DNA of 64,000 nucleotides from Cricetomys ansorgei (GCA_026225945.1 JAMJFZ010000818.1:4002501-4066500); one strand, 5' to 3'; shown: positions 1 through 13,511, counted from the stretch's first letter. The notes: generated by a model from the letters alone, not told the origin. Numbers and translations: made by a program.

Positions 1-477
1 ATTAAAAGCCTAAATCACATCAAAAAGTGGGCGGGAGACACAGCTCACGGGAGGGCGCTAGGTTAGCCTGCACAAGGCCCGAGTCAATCCCCAGCACCGT
101 AATAACTAAAAGGATGACAGACCCGTCACTTCTGTGTGTCAGTCAGTTCTGTTACCGAGTATATTCCATCCCACGACTGAGACTGTGCCCTCGAGTACCC
201 ACCTCGTCCGTCCCAACTCAGGTGCAGCAGGCAGAGTGCCCAGGCTTGGCCTGGAGTGTGTGCTCTCATTCCTTTGGAGTAAATAAACACCCAGAGGGGA
301 GGACAGTGGGTCACAGGTTTAACCTTTCAGAAGTGCCAACAGGACAGGAACCACGCCGATGTGATCCCAGCACTCCCACAGCTGATGCAAGACAATCATG
401 AGAATCAAGACAAGCTTGAGCTACAGTGAGACTCTGTCTCAAAAATAAGAAGAAAAACCCACCAAAAAAAATTCTCC

Positions 478-765
478 ATGGGGTGGTTTGAATGAAAATG
501 GGCCCCATGGGGAGTGGCTTTATTAGAAGTAAGGCCTTGTTGGGGTGGGTGTGGCCTTGTTGGAGGAAGTATGTCACTGGAGGTGGGCTTTGAGGTTTCA
601 GGAGCTCACACCAGGCCCAATGTCTCTCTCTTCCTGCTGCCTACTGATTCAGATGTAGAACTCTCAGCTACCTCTCCAGCACCATGTCTGCCTGCATGCT
701 GCCATGCTTCCTGACATGATGATAATGGTCTAAATCTCTGATCTGTAAGCCAATCTCAAAGATGC
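478..765 (+). repeat. Rodent interspersed repeat, possibly RCHARR1-like hAT relic
   Basis: The segment containing GGCCTTGTTGGAGGAAGTAT and the GGTGGGCTTTGAGGTTTC stretch is a common rodent repeat. I associate it, with modest confidence, with a non-autonomous hAT-Charlie family. A B1-like fragment follows at about 797-875. Confidence 0.45.
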
Positions 766-1789
766 CCCCAGCACCACACATATCTATAAACTGAAACCGG
801 GCAAGGTAGCACACTCAAGTGATCCCAGCACTTAGGAGGTTGAGACAGGAGGATCAGAGATCAAGGTCAGTCTCTGCTACAGCTTGTGACCAGCCTGAGT
901 TTCATAAGACAGCCAAACAAGAACCATAAACCAACTAACCAACCAACAGAAGCAAGCAGGCAGATGCAGATGCCTGAGAAACAACCCCAAACTCAGGCGC
1001 TGCCCTGGGTGCCAGCAGCTCTTGGACTGTGCTGGGGACTGAGGCCTTCCACCAACATCTCCCAGAGGACAATGACACTGTTAGCACATGGGAGCCTCTC
1101 CCTTTGCCTGATGAACCTCGGCCCACCTGTCTCTATCTCAAAGCCACTCAGCTTGTGCTGGGACTGACAAACACTGAGAGAGAGGGCGTGGCTTCTACAC
1201 CAGGCACTTCGCCAATACAGAATGGCTTCTCCCTCTCTGGGGAGAACAAAGCCAGTTTGTACTTCTGTAGCCGGTGCCAAGTCCAGATGTGAGTGAGTTT
1301 GTCTGGATTCAGAGGATGAGTGCTGGGCTCATGGAATGTGCCGCAGAGGACCACAGGCTGGCTGGGAAGAGGCAGGATGGGGGTGCTGAACGTGCACTGT
1401 CTTTGGCCTGTCACTGCAGAGGAAACAGCTGGATCAACACAGGCAGGCAGGGCCTCAGGAAGTGGACAGGCCCCACCCCTAGGAGCAAAAACCATTTCCC
1501 ATGGACTCCTGCCTTAAACTCTCCCTTCTCTGGCCACTGCCATGTTGCAAATGAGTACCCAAATACTATATAAAATAGGTACGATTATGTCAGTTTAATT
1601 GTCTTTTTAATCTTACTTCTCACTGGCTCTTCTGCTCAGCCACATCTGGAGCCGTATCTCCCCTGGACCAATCAAACCCTTCCACGGTTTTGTCCTTTTA
1701 TTGCCCTGCCCCATGACCTCTCTATACCTGTGTGTGTGTGTGTGTGTGTGTACTTTCCAGTTCAGCATAACTGCCTTACCACTAAGGCA

Positions 1790-2092
1790 GGGCTTGGGAG
1801 ACAGCTCAGCCATTAGGTGCCTGTAGCATAAACATGAGGATCCTCATTCAGATCCCCAGCTGCGTATGGTGGGGCAGCCCCGAGACAGGGGAGTCAGGTG
1901 GGTCCTGGGGGCTTGCTGGCCAGCCAGTCTAGTCCAAACTGTGAGCTTAGAGACATGTCTCAAATAAGACAGTGGATAACCACCTCTGGCATCCACATGT
2001 ATGTACATGGGCATGCACATCCACCCCTCATGCATAAAACACACACATACACGCACACGCACACACACACACACACATACACACACACGAAA
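1790..2092 (+). repeat. B4/RSINE1-type SINE with CA tail
   Basis: A tRNA-like head (GGGAGACAGCTCAGCCATTA) is followed by the B1-like middle with GCTGGCCAGCCAGTCTAG and ends in a CA microsatellite at 2,038-2,090. Confidence 0.6.
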
Positions 2093-5000
2093 ACTAAGCC
2101 AGCTGGGATTGGTCTTCTGCTTCAAAAATATCACATCTGCCTCCCTGGGAAACTCTCAACATTTACCCGCCAACATACACTCTAATTGAAAAGGCCCCCC
2201 TCCGTGTCATCTTATCTCCTCTACCTCTTCTTCATCACCATGCTGGCCCCCTGGTTATTCTGGAACTTTCTGCCTAAGTGGACCTTTAAGCAGTTGAAAA
2301 ACTCACGTTGTCTCAGGACAGACTGCCCTCGGCTCCTCTGTGAACTCCCATGGCTATCTGTCTCTGATCTCTGACCCCTACACGGCCCAGTGAATGCTCA
2401 GAACCTGGCATGTGTGCCCGTTCCTCGGCCAAATGTCAGCCCCGCGGAGACACGGGACTTTGTTACAGTCATTGTGGTGTCTCCAGAGCCCAGAACAGTG
2501 TCAGTCCAGCGCACAGTCAACAAATCTTCGAGAACTGACGTGCAATAGACGATCTAAAGATACACACTCCCACAGGGCACTGGACAACAGGTGGCCAGAG
2601 GCCAAGGGCACGGAGCCAGGCAGCGCAGGACCTGGCAACCTCTACCCACAGTGCACCAGACAGCGCCCAGAAGTGTTAAGGGGCACAGCATGGTCCCTCT
2701 GTATTCTGAGATATTCTTTTAAAGATCGGCTGCAGAGGGACGATTCCATACACCGGTGATAAAGGGTGTGCCTTCTGAAAGCGCACGTTGGGAGTCGAGC
2801 TCTCCCTGCTGGGGCCCACTTTGTTCTGTTCATCCGACCGTTCAGTCCTTCACCTCAGAGAACGGAACACAGAGTTTGGCAAGGCTTGGGGCTTGTTTGT
2901 GGCTCTCACACGGGGACAGAGCTGAAAGGCTCTGGGTAACCTGGGTCACTGAAGGGCTTTTCAAGGAAGCCACAGGTGATCCCACAAAGCCTTCTTCCGC
3001 CCAGGCAGGTGGCTGCATCCGACATTTAGGGATTACGCAAAGGTCATAAGTGGTGGGCAGGGAGCCACTGGCCCTCCCAGCCCTTTCATGTAGAGGGTTT
3101 GGTGGCACCAGGTCCAAAGGCTCGTGCAGTCTAAGCTGCAAGTCCCTGCCTGCGCCTGCTTGGCTGCCTAGCTCTGAGGCTGGAGTCACTCCAGCTCCTA
3201 AGGGCCCATTGTCCCCGTGCTCAGGGGCTCGGCAGAGTTCCAGAGGGAAAGGACAATTAAGGACCCCATGGAAGGGCAGGGGAGAGTGGAACATGTGGCC
3301 TGCAAGTCCAAGTGGGGAACTGATCCTGGGGCCTGGCTCCCTAGGGATGAACACACTCCAAGTAGGAGGTAAGCAGAGAGGCCCTGTGGCTTCTCAGCAT
3401 GTCACCATAGTGTATGATCTAGCCCCCTGATCCCGCCGAGGCCCTGCTCCCTGGATCTGCTCCAGAATCCCTGGCTGGGCAGTCACAGCCCAAGTGACCA
3501 CCTACCCTGTTGAAAGGACCTGCCCAAACTCTTCCTGCACAGAGCCGCCCTTGAGAAACAGGCGACAGGTCTTCAGGTGAAAGAGCCGGGCTCAGGCAAC
3601 ATCACCCCAGGTGTAGCCCCTCATCACGGACTGCCGAGACAGGCCCTCTCCAACCCAGACTGTTAAGGACCCCATCAGCATCCTCCCCTGGAACTTTGGT
3701 ATGTCCCTGCCTGGAGCATGAAAGCATCTTCCAGGAGACCTGCATGGCCAGGAGTGAGACATACCACAAGTGTCACGATGGAGAGGCCAGGGCGACATCA
3801 GCAAGAGATAGTCACGGGGCTGGCCATTCCCAGCCTCCTCCGGGACAACGCCTGGCCTCTGCCTCTGCAAATCCACTTGTCTGAGGCAGCTGGCAACTCA
3901 TAGGGACATAGACACGGGACCTGCAGGGGAAGTGGACGCAGAGTCTCTCTGCCTCTGGCACTCGCAGCTTTGAAGGAGCCAGAGGAGGTGGCTCGGGGGA
4001 AGTCGGGAAGTCAGCGTTCTGAGCCTGGGGCAAAGTTCCCCAGAGGTAAATAGTGTGTTCTGCATTGCTGGTGCCCTAGGCAGGGCTCCTTTTTGAAAAT
4101 CAGGCTGAGCAGACAAACATGAAGACCTTGACCGCTAAAGATCTGTGTGGTCCCTGCCCAGGAACTCCCCCCCTGAGCCCTGGCGATGGGCCCAGGATGT
4201 GAACACAGTTATCGGAGAACAGAGAGAAGGAAGAGAAAGCACTGGGACATAAAACAGCCATCCAGACTCTGGCAGAACACGGACCGCCTCCAACCCTGAG
4301 ATGCAGACAGCCCAGGATGACCCGTGTGCACAGATGGCCATGCCGCCTCTCCGCTGATGTAACGGGCCCAGACGCTCCCTGCAAACAGCTGGCTGCTTCA
4401 CATGCAGCCTCTGAAATGGCCCTGCGGGGAATCCGAGGATTCCGTTCGCTGGAGCACAGCACGGAGCAGCATCCTGGTGCTGTGGATAAATAGAAATGGC
4501 TTCCATATGCCAGCCATAAAGCCAGGGAGGAGAGGCAAGGGAGGGTGAAGGATGGGAAGGAGTGGGTGGGGAGGAGAGGGGCTGAGCCGCCTGCACACAT
4601 CCAGCAGGCCGGTCAGCCATTGCTGGCCTTGAGGCCTGGAGAGGGAGCTTTGGGTAAAAAGCCTGATAGCTGCCTGGGAGGGAGCTCTGATCCAAAAGGC
4701 ACCAATGAATGGCTTGGCCCAATGCAAGAGTTCAGAGCTGTCTGGTACCAGGGAGCCCACGACATTCTGCCTTTTCAAAATGCCCTCAGCCTCACACACT
4801 CTTCAACACACACCCAGCACACGTGTCCTCTGCAACCCAAGAATACCCCTGCTGTGTGTCTCTCCTTCTACTGCTGGTAATCCTCCTCCACGGAGCCTCA
4901 GTTTCTCCACCCGTGCACTAGGATCCCTGCCAGCTGTGCTCTGGGCACAGCAGAAACAAATGCAAATACCCAGAAAGCACTTGGAGCCCTCTGGAAACCA

Positions 5001-6524
5001 GAGCCCACCAGAATGACAATGAGCAGCCACACAACTGTTTGCCAGTTGTCACTGAGAGTCCCACTCCACGGGTAAAACCTGAAGAGGAGGGGGGAATAAA
5101 GCCGAGTGCTGCTGGGGTGTTCGCAGGGGGCGTGGCGCTGCACTGCTGCTGGGTGGATGGCACTTCAAGGACCCCCAGATGGAAACTGGGCAGAAGGCAC
5201 AATGCGGAGAAGGCAGGAGGCACTCTGCCCTCCTCCAAACCTCGGTTTTCTGGTAATTGGCTGCATGATGGGTTGGAGAGTGGACCCCGCTATCCGCTCA
5301 TGTAGTGAAGGTACACCCAGGCATACATGCTGGCCTCTAGGAAGGCCAAGCTGGCCCAGGGCCCTTCGGAGTTCAATGCCTGGCACTGGCCCAATGCCTG
5401 TCCTGCCAAAGGCTTACTTGGCCCCGAGGAGGAACAGAAGGCTCCGCAGGACAGCTCACCGGTCAAACGCTGTTCTAGGAGAAATTCTGGCTCGGAAGTG
5501 GTCAGGATAAAGCCGTGTGCCACCTCTAACTCTGTTTTCAATCACCTGACCGGGACTTGAGTGGCCAAGTCCAAGGGGATTCAACCGTGCAGCCTGCCCT
5601 GCCAGGACTTTGTGGGCAAAGGGCCAAAAGGTTGAGAGCAATAAACAGAGGAAGGGAAAGGCAGGAGGGAGCAGGGCAGAAACAGCTGGCCCTGGGGAGT
5701 CTGGAAGGAGGGGGAGGGGGTGCGGGCAGGCAGGGGAGGCTGGGAAAGGAGACCAAGGGTGTCACTGACACTGTGGGTGGTGCTGCTTGCAGTGCTCAGC
5801 CCCCAAACCCACACAAGAGGAGGCACTAGTCATGCCTGTAGCCCTAGCACTTGGAAGACAGATAAGCAGCACGTTCTAGAAGTGGGGGGGAGCTCAGGCA
5901 GGAAGCACAAACAAGCAGCGAGCAAGGTGTATTTGGGAAACCACAGAGGGTTCCGCAATCCAGAAGCTTAAAGAGCCACAGAGAAGAGGTAAGGCGGAGG
6001 CAGGGGACTGACAACAGTGAAGGTAGCCACTCGCACTGGAGTCCCTCAGACCTTGTCTTGTTATAAGACGGCTGTTAGTTATGGAATAAAAATGCCAGGG
6101 GAGCTGGATTCTGCTGTTATCCCGCCATCCACAGAGTGGGGGCACTATGGTGCAGAGAAGGGACTTTGCCCAGATCAGTTAGGGGAGCCTGAGTTCCCAT
6201 CTCTCCTCTGCTACCCCTCGGGCCACATTACAGATGTGGACTTGGGCTGCTGCTTCCAAGGCTCCGGCATGCCCACAGTGAGCCAGCCTCCTGAGAACAC
6301 ATGGCCACGTGGCCCATCTTGTTCAAGCCCATCAGTGCTCACTCTACCTGAATCAAACCACAGGATCCATTTTGACCTTGATACACCTGCATCGGTAGTC
6401 ACGCTGATCCTCCTCAACGCCATCCCTTAAGTCCCCCCATGAATGTCCCAGAGCTGAGGTGAGGTAGAAGGTGCGCCTAGAACCCTGGAACTCTCATTCT
6501 GAGAGCAGCAGGAGGTTGGCCCCT

Positions 6525-6800
6525 CCCCTCTGCAGCTCTGACAGGCCACAAGCTATGCAGCCTGCTCATAGCAAGGCATTGCCCCTCCAAAGGTATGCAA
6601 CCTGGCAGAACTGTTTATCTGGAGCCCTAGCGCTTCTCCTTATATGACCATATAAGGTCTTTCCCTCTGGTCCCCGGAAAATACTTAGGTCCAGGCTGTG
6701 ACCCCCAGAATGCAAATGGGACTGTCGCACATGCACTGTCCTAACCAATGAGCTACCAATAATGTCCCTGGATAACAGGGATCTTTCCTCTGGCTATATA
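6525..6800 (+). mobile_element. LTR-like fragment, copy A
   Basis: Shares an ordered set of words with 9,940-10,165, including ACAGGCCACAAG, CCTGGCAGAACTG and CTAACCAATGA. The composition and spacing suggest an old LTR rather than a SINE. No coding region of a retroelement accompanies it. Confidence 0.4.
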
Positions 6801-9450
6801 TGAAACCTTCTTCCCCAGATAAGTTGAGTCATGCCTACCCCGAGAATTCTGTACCTTCTCGCTGGCTCACAGTTCTCCAATCAAGGACCACAAAGACCAG
6901 ATGGATCTATCTTAGGGTCATGCTGCTGGGTGGCTTCCCTTCCCAGAGTGCCACTGTGGGCCAGCTACATGGAGGGGTCGGGAAGCCGCTGCGGGATTCG
7001 AAATACTATATCCCATGTGGTTTGTTGATCCATTCACAACACCACCTTCTTCAGTCAATGAATTCCGAGGTCCACTTTTGGACCCGTAACACCTGCTCTC
7101 CAGTCATGGGGTGTGTCACATAGTGAGGTTCTATGCCCATCACCACCTCACCCCTAGTATGACTGGGTACCTGCCTCCCAGAGTGCTCAGAGTATCACAA
7201 ACGTGTAAGGGCTCAAAGACACCCATGTGCACACGTTACTCCATTTGCTGCTTTTCGGTGAAGGCATCAGCATCTCTACAGACACCTGGCCATTGTTATT
7301 TGGAAGCACCTGAAATGCTGTGAGCCCCACCCCGGGGCCTGGGACAGGCATGCAGAAGAACCAGGGGCTCTTTGGGCCCCTGCGGGAGGTCAGCAGACAC
7401 CCCATTCTCAGAAGACAGGACTGGCTCAAGACTCAACCAGTACAAGGTTGCAGTTGTGCCCCACCACAATCAACGTAAGTTGCCCAGGGGCTACCAGGGT
7501 CATTTGCAAGGAGGGTTGCCTGAACCCAGCTTGGTGAACACTGCACACACAGAAGCTGGGGCTGCTGCAAGCCGCTCTCTGTTCAGAAATTCAGCAGTCA
7601 GGGGCAAAGTGGCCTCCTAGCACAGGAACCTTCAGAAAGTGATATTAGGAGGAAGCCTGTGTCCTAATAGTCCTGGATGTCTGGGCAAAATGGGAACACT
7701 ACGTCTCCAGGGAGTTGAAACCCTGGGTGGTCAGTGGCAAGGCCTGAACAGAGTCCTCTTTCCTTTTGCCTCAGTCTCCCTTTCTGTCTACCAGGATGGC
7801 AGCCTGAAAGAGACATTATAAAGAAACCCACTCCAGAGGCCTGGAAGGGAGCTCATGACTGTCCAGGGCATGCGGTGGGGTAGGGTGGGGGAAATAGGCA
7901 TCAAGGAAGTTAAGCATCCTCAGATGCTCAGCCTAGATCACAGGGGTCAGAAAACCAGCTTACGATTCCTAAGAGGAAGTCAGAATTCAGAGTGAGGAAG
8001 AGCTGGACTCAGGGAGAGGGACACCTTCCTCTGACTCAGGGTTCAATAGGGCAAAACCCAGAGGGTGGCTACTTTGTTGATGACAGAATCGTTACATTTT
8101 GCTACTAAGTGTCCGCCCCTCCATTGTGACTGGATAATACTGCCAACCTCCCATTCAATCTTCACGTGGACTCTGACATGGCCGTTCTTAACCCCTATCT
8201 CACAGATGAAGAAAGTGAGGCTCAGCACAAAAAAGTGCTTAGAACTTTGTTCCAAGTTGTTCGGCTGGCACATCAACTTCCTTCCTTTGCTGAAGGAGCC
8301 TGGGCAACTGAAGTAACATTAAGATGGCAGACTATTTGAGGCCGCCGCTGCCACCGCCACCACCATCCACCTCCTCAATCACACAGACTCCTATAGCCTA
8401 AGAATCCTCCCCTGCCCTCCCCAGCTCCAGGCTCCGCAGCCCCTCCACATCCTGCGACACTGCCCAGTCTCCAAATAGAAATGGGGGAGGGACGACAGCC
8501 CACTATGTAACAGACCGAAATGGCCTACTGGCCTAGAGGCCAAGTGGCTTCAATACTAATAAAATCGAGCCTTGGTGAGGTTCCAGATCCGCTTCAGGGT
8601 CTGCATGGCGACCGAGACGGTAAATGATGAGGCAGGCCAGCCAAGTATGAACAGCCGAGCTCGTGAGAAGAGGGGACCCTCGAGAGCCACACATCACGCT
8701 TGCCGCCACCGACCGCCACAAGTGCGAGCCGATGCAGCCCGCGGCCTGGAGCAGCTCCAGGCCATTAGCCAGGGCGCGAGCTCAGTCATCACCCAGCTGA
8801 CTTTCCACAAGAGCTAAGCGAGTGAGAGAAAGAAAACGGAACGAAGTAGCGTTCCCCTAAAGAGAGAGATATTTGAGCGATGGCAGGCAGTCTCCAAATG
8901 GCAGGGTCGGGGAGCCGGGATGCGAGGGAAGAGGAGGGAGACCAAGAGGCATGGGCTGAGCTGCAATTGCAGGGCACGTGGGGCCTGGAGGCCGAGCGAG
9001 ACATCCACATTCAAAGTGCAGATTGCTCCAGGGAAGCAGGCCGCACCCCGGCTATTTCTGGGCTGATCACATGGTAATGGGTGAGTCTCTTCCTTACCCC
9101 CGGGGGTTCCAGGGGCTGATGAAGCTGTGACTCCCTCTCAGATATGAAGTGCCAGGGAAGGTGTGTGAGTCCTGGTCTTGCCTTTGTAAAGGTTCCTGCA
9201 GTGCCAGGAAGAGGCAGAGCTGTGTGACCAGCACCTCAAAGAAACAGCCACCCACTGGGCCGGGCACTCTACCTCCCCGTCCCCCTCCCAGCCATCTCCA
9301 ACTATGTCACCAACTGGAATATATTTATTTACAAACCCAGCGTGCAGCGGGTGAATGAGGAGGGGTAATCACACTGTAATTCTCGGCCAGTTTCCCAAAA
9401 TTCCATTTTCTCACAACTATTAAGAACCCATCTGCAAAGGGAACCCAGAT

Positions 9451-9504
9451 TAGATAGATGGATGGATGGATAGATAGATAGATAGATAGATGGATGGATG
9501 GATG
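9451..9504 (+). repeat. GATA/GATG tetranucleotide microsatellite
   Basis: Alternating TAGA and GATG units over about 50 bp. Confidence 0.9.
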
Positions 9505-9939
9505 CGGTTCTCCGGGAGCTAGGCCTTGAGTGGCCGCTGTGTGATAGGGTACAGCACAGCAATGGGGCTGGGCTCTGTGTTCTTCAGCGGCTCCATGCTG
9601 GTGAGGTGAGGCTGGGAAGCAAAGGAGCCAGGCCTACAGCAAAGGAAGAATGCTGGAGACAGAGGTCCCAGGTAGCGACAGTGAGTCGATTTACAGGACG
9701 CTGGTGTAGCACGGCACGCCTGTCGGCACAGTAACTGGGAACTGAGACAGGACAACTAAAGCAAGTTCTAGGCCAGTCTGGGCTCTGTTGTGAGGTCCTG
9801 CCTCATAAAACAAAACAAAACAAAACAAAACCAGACCGAGTGTACTGGCGCGCAGCTTGTGGAAAGCTCATGCAGTTGGGTCTAGAGGGAGCTCAGACCT
9901 CCAGTCCTGGCCTGAGGAGCTGGCAGGATCCCTGGCCCC

Positions 9940-10230
9940 TCCCCTCTGTGCTGACAGACCACAAGGCACAGTAAAACTCCGCCCCCTCCCAAAGGCAGGC
10001 TCACCTGGCAGAATTGCTTACCTAGGTCCCTGTTCCCCAGAATATGCTTATCCCAGTATCCCTGTCTTAACCAATGACCTCTGTCCCTGGGTACCAAAAA
10101 GACCCTCCCCTGCCTGCATCCCACAAATGTAACCATCCTTGCATTAAACACGAGAGATGCTCCACTGACAATACTCATCTGGAATTCTTTGCTTTCTGTC
10201 GACTCCTAGACCCCCGATCTGGGACTCTGG
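9940..10230 (+). mobile_element. LTR-like fragment, copy B
   Basis: Related to 6,525-6,800 (ACAGACCACAAG, CCTGGCAGAATTG, TTAACCAATGA). It includes a possible ATTAAA signal at 10,143 followed by a sequence like an LTR R/U5 end. It is interrupted on the right by a 21-base G run. Confidence 0.4.
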
Positions 10231-10252
10231 GCTTTCCTTTCCGGAGTTGGGC

Positions 10253-10273
10253 GGGGGGGGGGGGGGGGGGGGG
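10253..10273 (+). repeat. Poly-G run of 21
   Basis: Uninterrupted G run, likely hard to sequence accurately and able to form G-quadruplexes. Confidence 0.9.
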
Positions 10274-10359
10274 TAGGCTAAGCAGCCGATAGCCTAGCCA
10301 TGAGCTGGGAAGGGAAGCAGGACCCTGTAGACAGAGAGGGAGAGAGAAGACAACCCACA

Positions 10360-10636
10360 ACCTTTAATCCTAGCACTTGGGAAGCAGAGGCAGGTGGATC
10401 TCTGTGAGTTGGAGGCCAGCCTGGTCTACAAATGCCAAGCCAGCTAGGGGCTACATAGTGAGACTGTATCTCAAAACAAAACACAGGCTGCCAAGATGGC
10501 TCACTCATTAAAGGCACTTGAAGCCATGCCTGATAACCTGAATTCAATCTCTGGAACTCACATGGTGGAAAGAGAGAACTGACTCTCACAAGCTGTCTTC
10601 TGGTCCCCACATAAGCTCTAGCACAGACTTGGGCAA

Positions 10637-10685
<49 letters not shown>

Positions 10686-10935
10686 TAAATAAATAAATAA
10701 ATAAATGTAGCTTAAAAAATTTAAAACAACAAAAACGGGGCTGGAGAGATGGTTCAGTGGTTAAGAGCATTTTCTGCTCTTGCAGAAGACCGGAGCTCAG
10801 TTCCCAGAACTGAAGTGAGGCAGCTCATAACTGTAATGCCAGCTCCAGGGGATCTCACGCCCTCTTCTGGCCTCGAAAGGTACCTACAGCCATGTGCACA
10901 TACATACACCTACACATCAACAGACAATAAAATAA
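10360..10935 (+). repeat. SINE cluster: B1, B3 with CA/AAAT tail, B2
   Basis: B1 at 10,360-10,485 (GGCCAGCCTGGTCTACAAAT). B3 at 10,490-10,705 ends in a CA run at about 10,640-10,682 and AAAT repeats. A B2-type element at 10,738-10,935 starts GGGGCTGGAGAGATGGTTCA. Reverse ID-like elements follow at about 11,061-11,143 and 11,225-11,325. Confidence 0.8.
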
Positions 10936-12305
10936 ACGGCCTCGCTGTCGACACGAACGTGACCCAGTGGCGTCGGTTAATGATTTCCTCATTGACAGCC
11001 ACGTGAACTCTTGATCCTCCTGGCCCCACCTCTGGGCCCACAGGCCTGCACCATGAGGCTGGGTTTACCCAGTGCGGGGGACAGAACTCGGGGCTTTGTG
11101 TACACAAGTTGAGTCCTCTCCCCGTTGAGCTACATGCCCAGCCCTTTTGTATTGACTACAAAGACAGAAATATAAGTTATGTGGCATTCGTGAATCCGTT
11201 TTTGTCATTCTTTATAACTGTTATTTATTACTATATGTGGGGGGAAGGGCTGGGTTCTAGGAATTGAACCCAGGACACCAGGCTTGTACGGAAAGCACCT
11301 TGAGCCACTGAACCATCTTGCCGGCCAGAATTCATATTTTTTTTAAGTAATCTTACGTCAGCTGCCTAATTTTAAGTCTAGAAGCAGCAGGTAAGAGACG
11401 TGCTGTCGGACAATCAGTCACAAACACAGAAGCTCTTCCACCCGTCGTAAGTTAAAAAAAAAAAAAAAAAAAAAAAAGAACTTAGTTGGCTGTGTGTGGT
11501 AGTACCTCCCATCACTCGGGAGGGGGAGGGGGAAAAGAGGGTCAGAAGTGTAAGATCGCTTTTGGCTACACAAGGAGTTTGAGCTACATGATACCCTGTC
11601 TCAAAAAAAAAAAAAAGTGTACTATTTACTGTAGGGGAGTCCTAATGTACCCCTGACTGTGTGTTGTGTATATGACTGTCTGCGTGGCCTATCCCTGTGA
11701 AAAAACACTGAGATGCTTAGTAGCTTAAACAACCCCGCTTATCAGAGTGCCTTGGTGGTCTGTCAGGAGACCTGACGGCTTGGCTAGCTGGGCACTCAGG
11801 TGGCCACGTGGGTACTACCAAGCTCTTGGGGCTGTCAACACATCCGGCTCCTCCCTGCCAGGCAGCCTGTCCCCTGGCCGGCTTCTTCTCCAGCTCGAGA
11901 ATCAGCCTTTCTAAAATCACTCAGACAATAGGTCTCCTCTCCTCCCATCTTTCCGAGGACCTACAAACATTAACCTCTTCTCCTTCTCTTTTGTTTGTTT
12001 TGAGATTAAGGTGTCATTCCGTAGCCCAGGCTGGCCTTAAACTCCACTAATGGAATGTTCTAGAATTTGAACAGAGAAATGCGCCCTCGGGATTTGGCCC
12101 AAAATAGACATAGCAGGGTTCCAAGGTCATCATCGGTTCCTCCTGAGTCACCTGGCCGAGGTGGCCTACCAACATTTGCTGAAGGGCCAAATCCTGTGGC
12201 TTGAGGGCTGCCAGGGCGGAGGCTTCCTCCCACACCCCCACAGGCTTGACTGCAGAATGGGAGCACACCTCACATACATCTTGAGTGGGGATGACTGCCC
12301 ATGAT

Positions 12306-12308
12306 ATC

Positions 12309-12346
<38 letters not shown>
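12306..12346 (+). repeat. CA microsatellite
   Basis: About 19 CA units. Confidence 0.9.
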
Positions 12347-13284
12347 GGCAGGAACAACAACAGAGGCTGAAGAGACTGTCATTTAAGTGGCATGAAAGTC
12401 ACTCCCTTTGCACCTCCTGTATTCACTGTCCTCCAGCCAAGGAGCAAGGAGGGAGGATCTGCAGGTGCTCACATCCAGTGGGAGCTGGGAAGCTCCCACA
12501 GTTCCACCAGCAAGTTCCCTGATCATAATGGAGTCTTCCACAGAGAAACAGTACCCTGCGTCATACCTTAAGTACCTGGACTTAGAGGCTGCTCTGATCT
12601 GGGGCTGGGCAGACAGGTTAGGAAGGGCACAGCAGGAGAGCAGGGGGGTCAGTTCTCACTTCCTGCCTCCCATGGCCAGGATGAGACGAAGTACCTCCCT
12701 GGCCAGAGCAGGCTGGACCGGGACAGTCCTACAGGCTTACATGGGTCTTGGTGCTTCCTAGAACCTCTGGAGGGGGTGAGGCTTCCAAGCAGTACCAATG
12801 AGCAAGGCATAATGCGTGTGGCCCTGGGGAGGCTCAGGGACTGTTGGGAAGCCTGAGCCAGAGAGTAAACCATCAAACCAGGCTCCTGCCCCCACACGGA
12901 CAGGTTCCAAGTCCAACCCACTCTGTGGTTAAGAGCTTCAGGGACAACAATCTACAATATCACCACCCGACAGTCCCACCCAATACACTTCGCAACTCCA
13001 CCCAAGGCCTCTCTGTAAGTTGGGATTCCTAGCTCCGCTACCAACCAACTGTGACGGTGGCCATCTACCGAGCCTCAACCTGGAATATTCCAGGTCCTGC
13101 ACTCACTAGGAAGGCTCTTGTTTTAACCTCAGGACAGCACCAAAGAGCAGTCTTGGTGTGACTGTCTCTTTATGAATAAGGGGACCCAAGCTTACAGAGA
13201 GATGTGCTACCGCCTGCCTGAGAGCCGCAGTACACGCTGCACACTGGATGCACACTCAGCTGCTCTGACCAGAGCCCAGGCTCA

Positions 13285-13511
13285 CCCCACACCTTAAACC
13301 TGTGAGTTGAGACCCCTTTGGGGGTCGAATGGGCCTTTCACAGGGGTCATCTAAGACCATCTACAAATGAGATATTGACATTGCGATTCATAATAGTAGC
13401 AAAAGCACAGTTTTACAAAGTAGCAATGAAAATAATTCTGTGGTTGGAGGTCACTACGCCATGAGGAACTGTATTAAAGGGCCACGGCGTTAGGAGGGTT
13501 GAGAACCACTG
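13285..13511 (+). mobile_element. SPIN-type hAT DNA transposon relic (non-autonomous)
   Basis: The segment runs from ACCTGTGAGTTGAGACCCCT, through CCTTTGGGGGTCGAATGGGC and GGTCATCTAAGACCATC, to a terminus reading GGTTGAGAACCACTG. This order matches what I recall of the SPIN (Space Invaders) non-autonomous consensus, whose ends are inverted CAGYGGTTCTCAACC. The left terminus is decayed and the 8-bp target duplication is not clear. No transposase is encoded. Confidence 0.7.

Noticed and set aside
2842..3354. 170-codon minus-strand frame in TPCN1 intron 2
   Set aside because: On the TPCN1 strand but unlike any part of the channel; no splice context and no family recognised.
9451..9504. Possible CRISPR-like or regulatory array
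   Set aside because: Simple GATA/GATG microsatellite without spacers.
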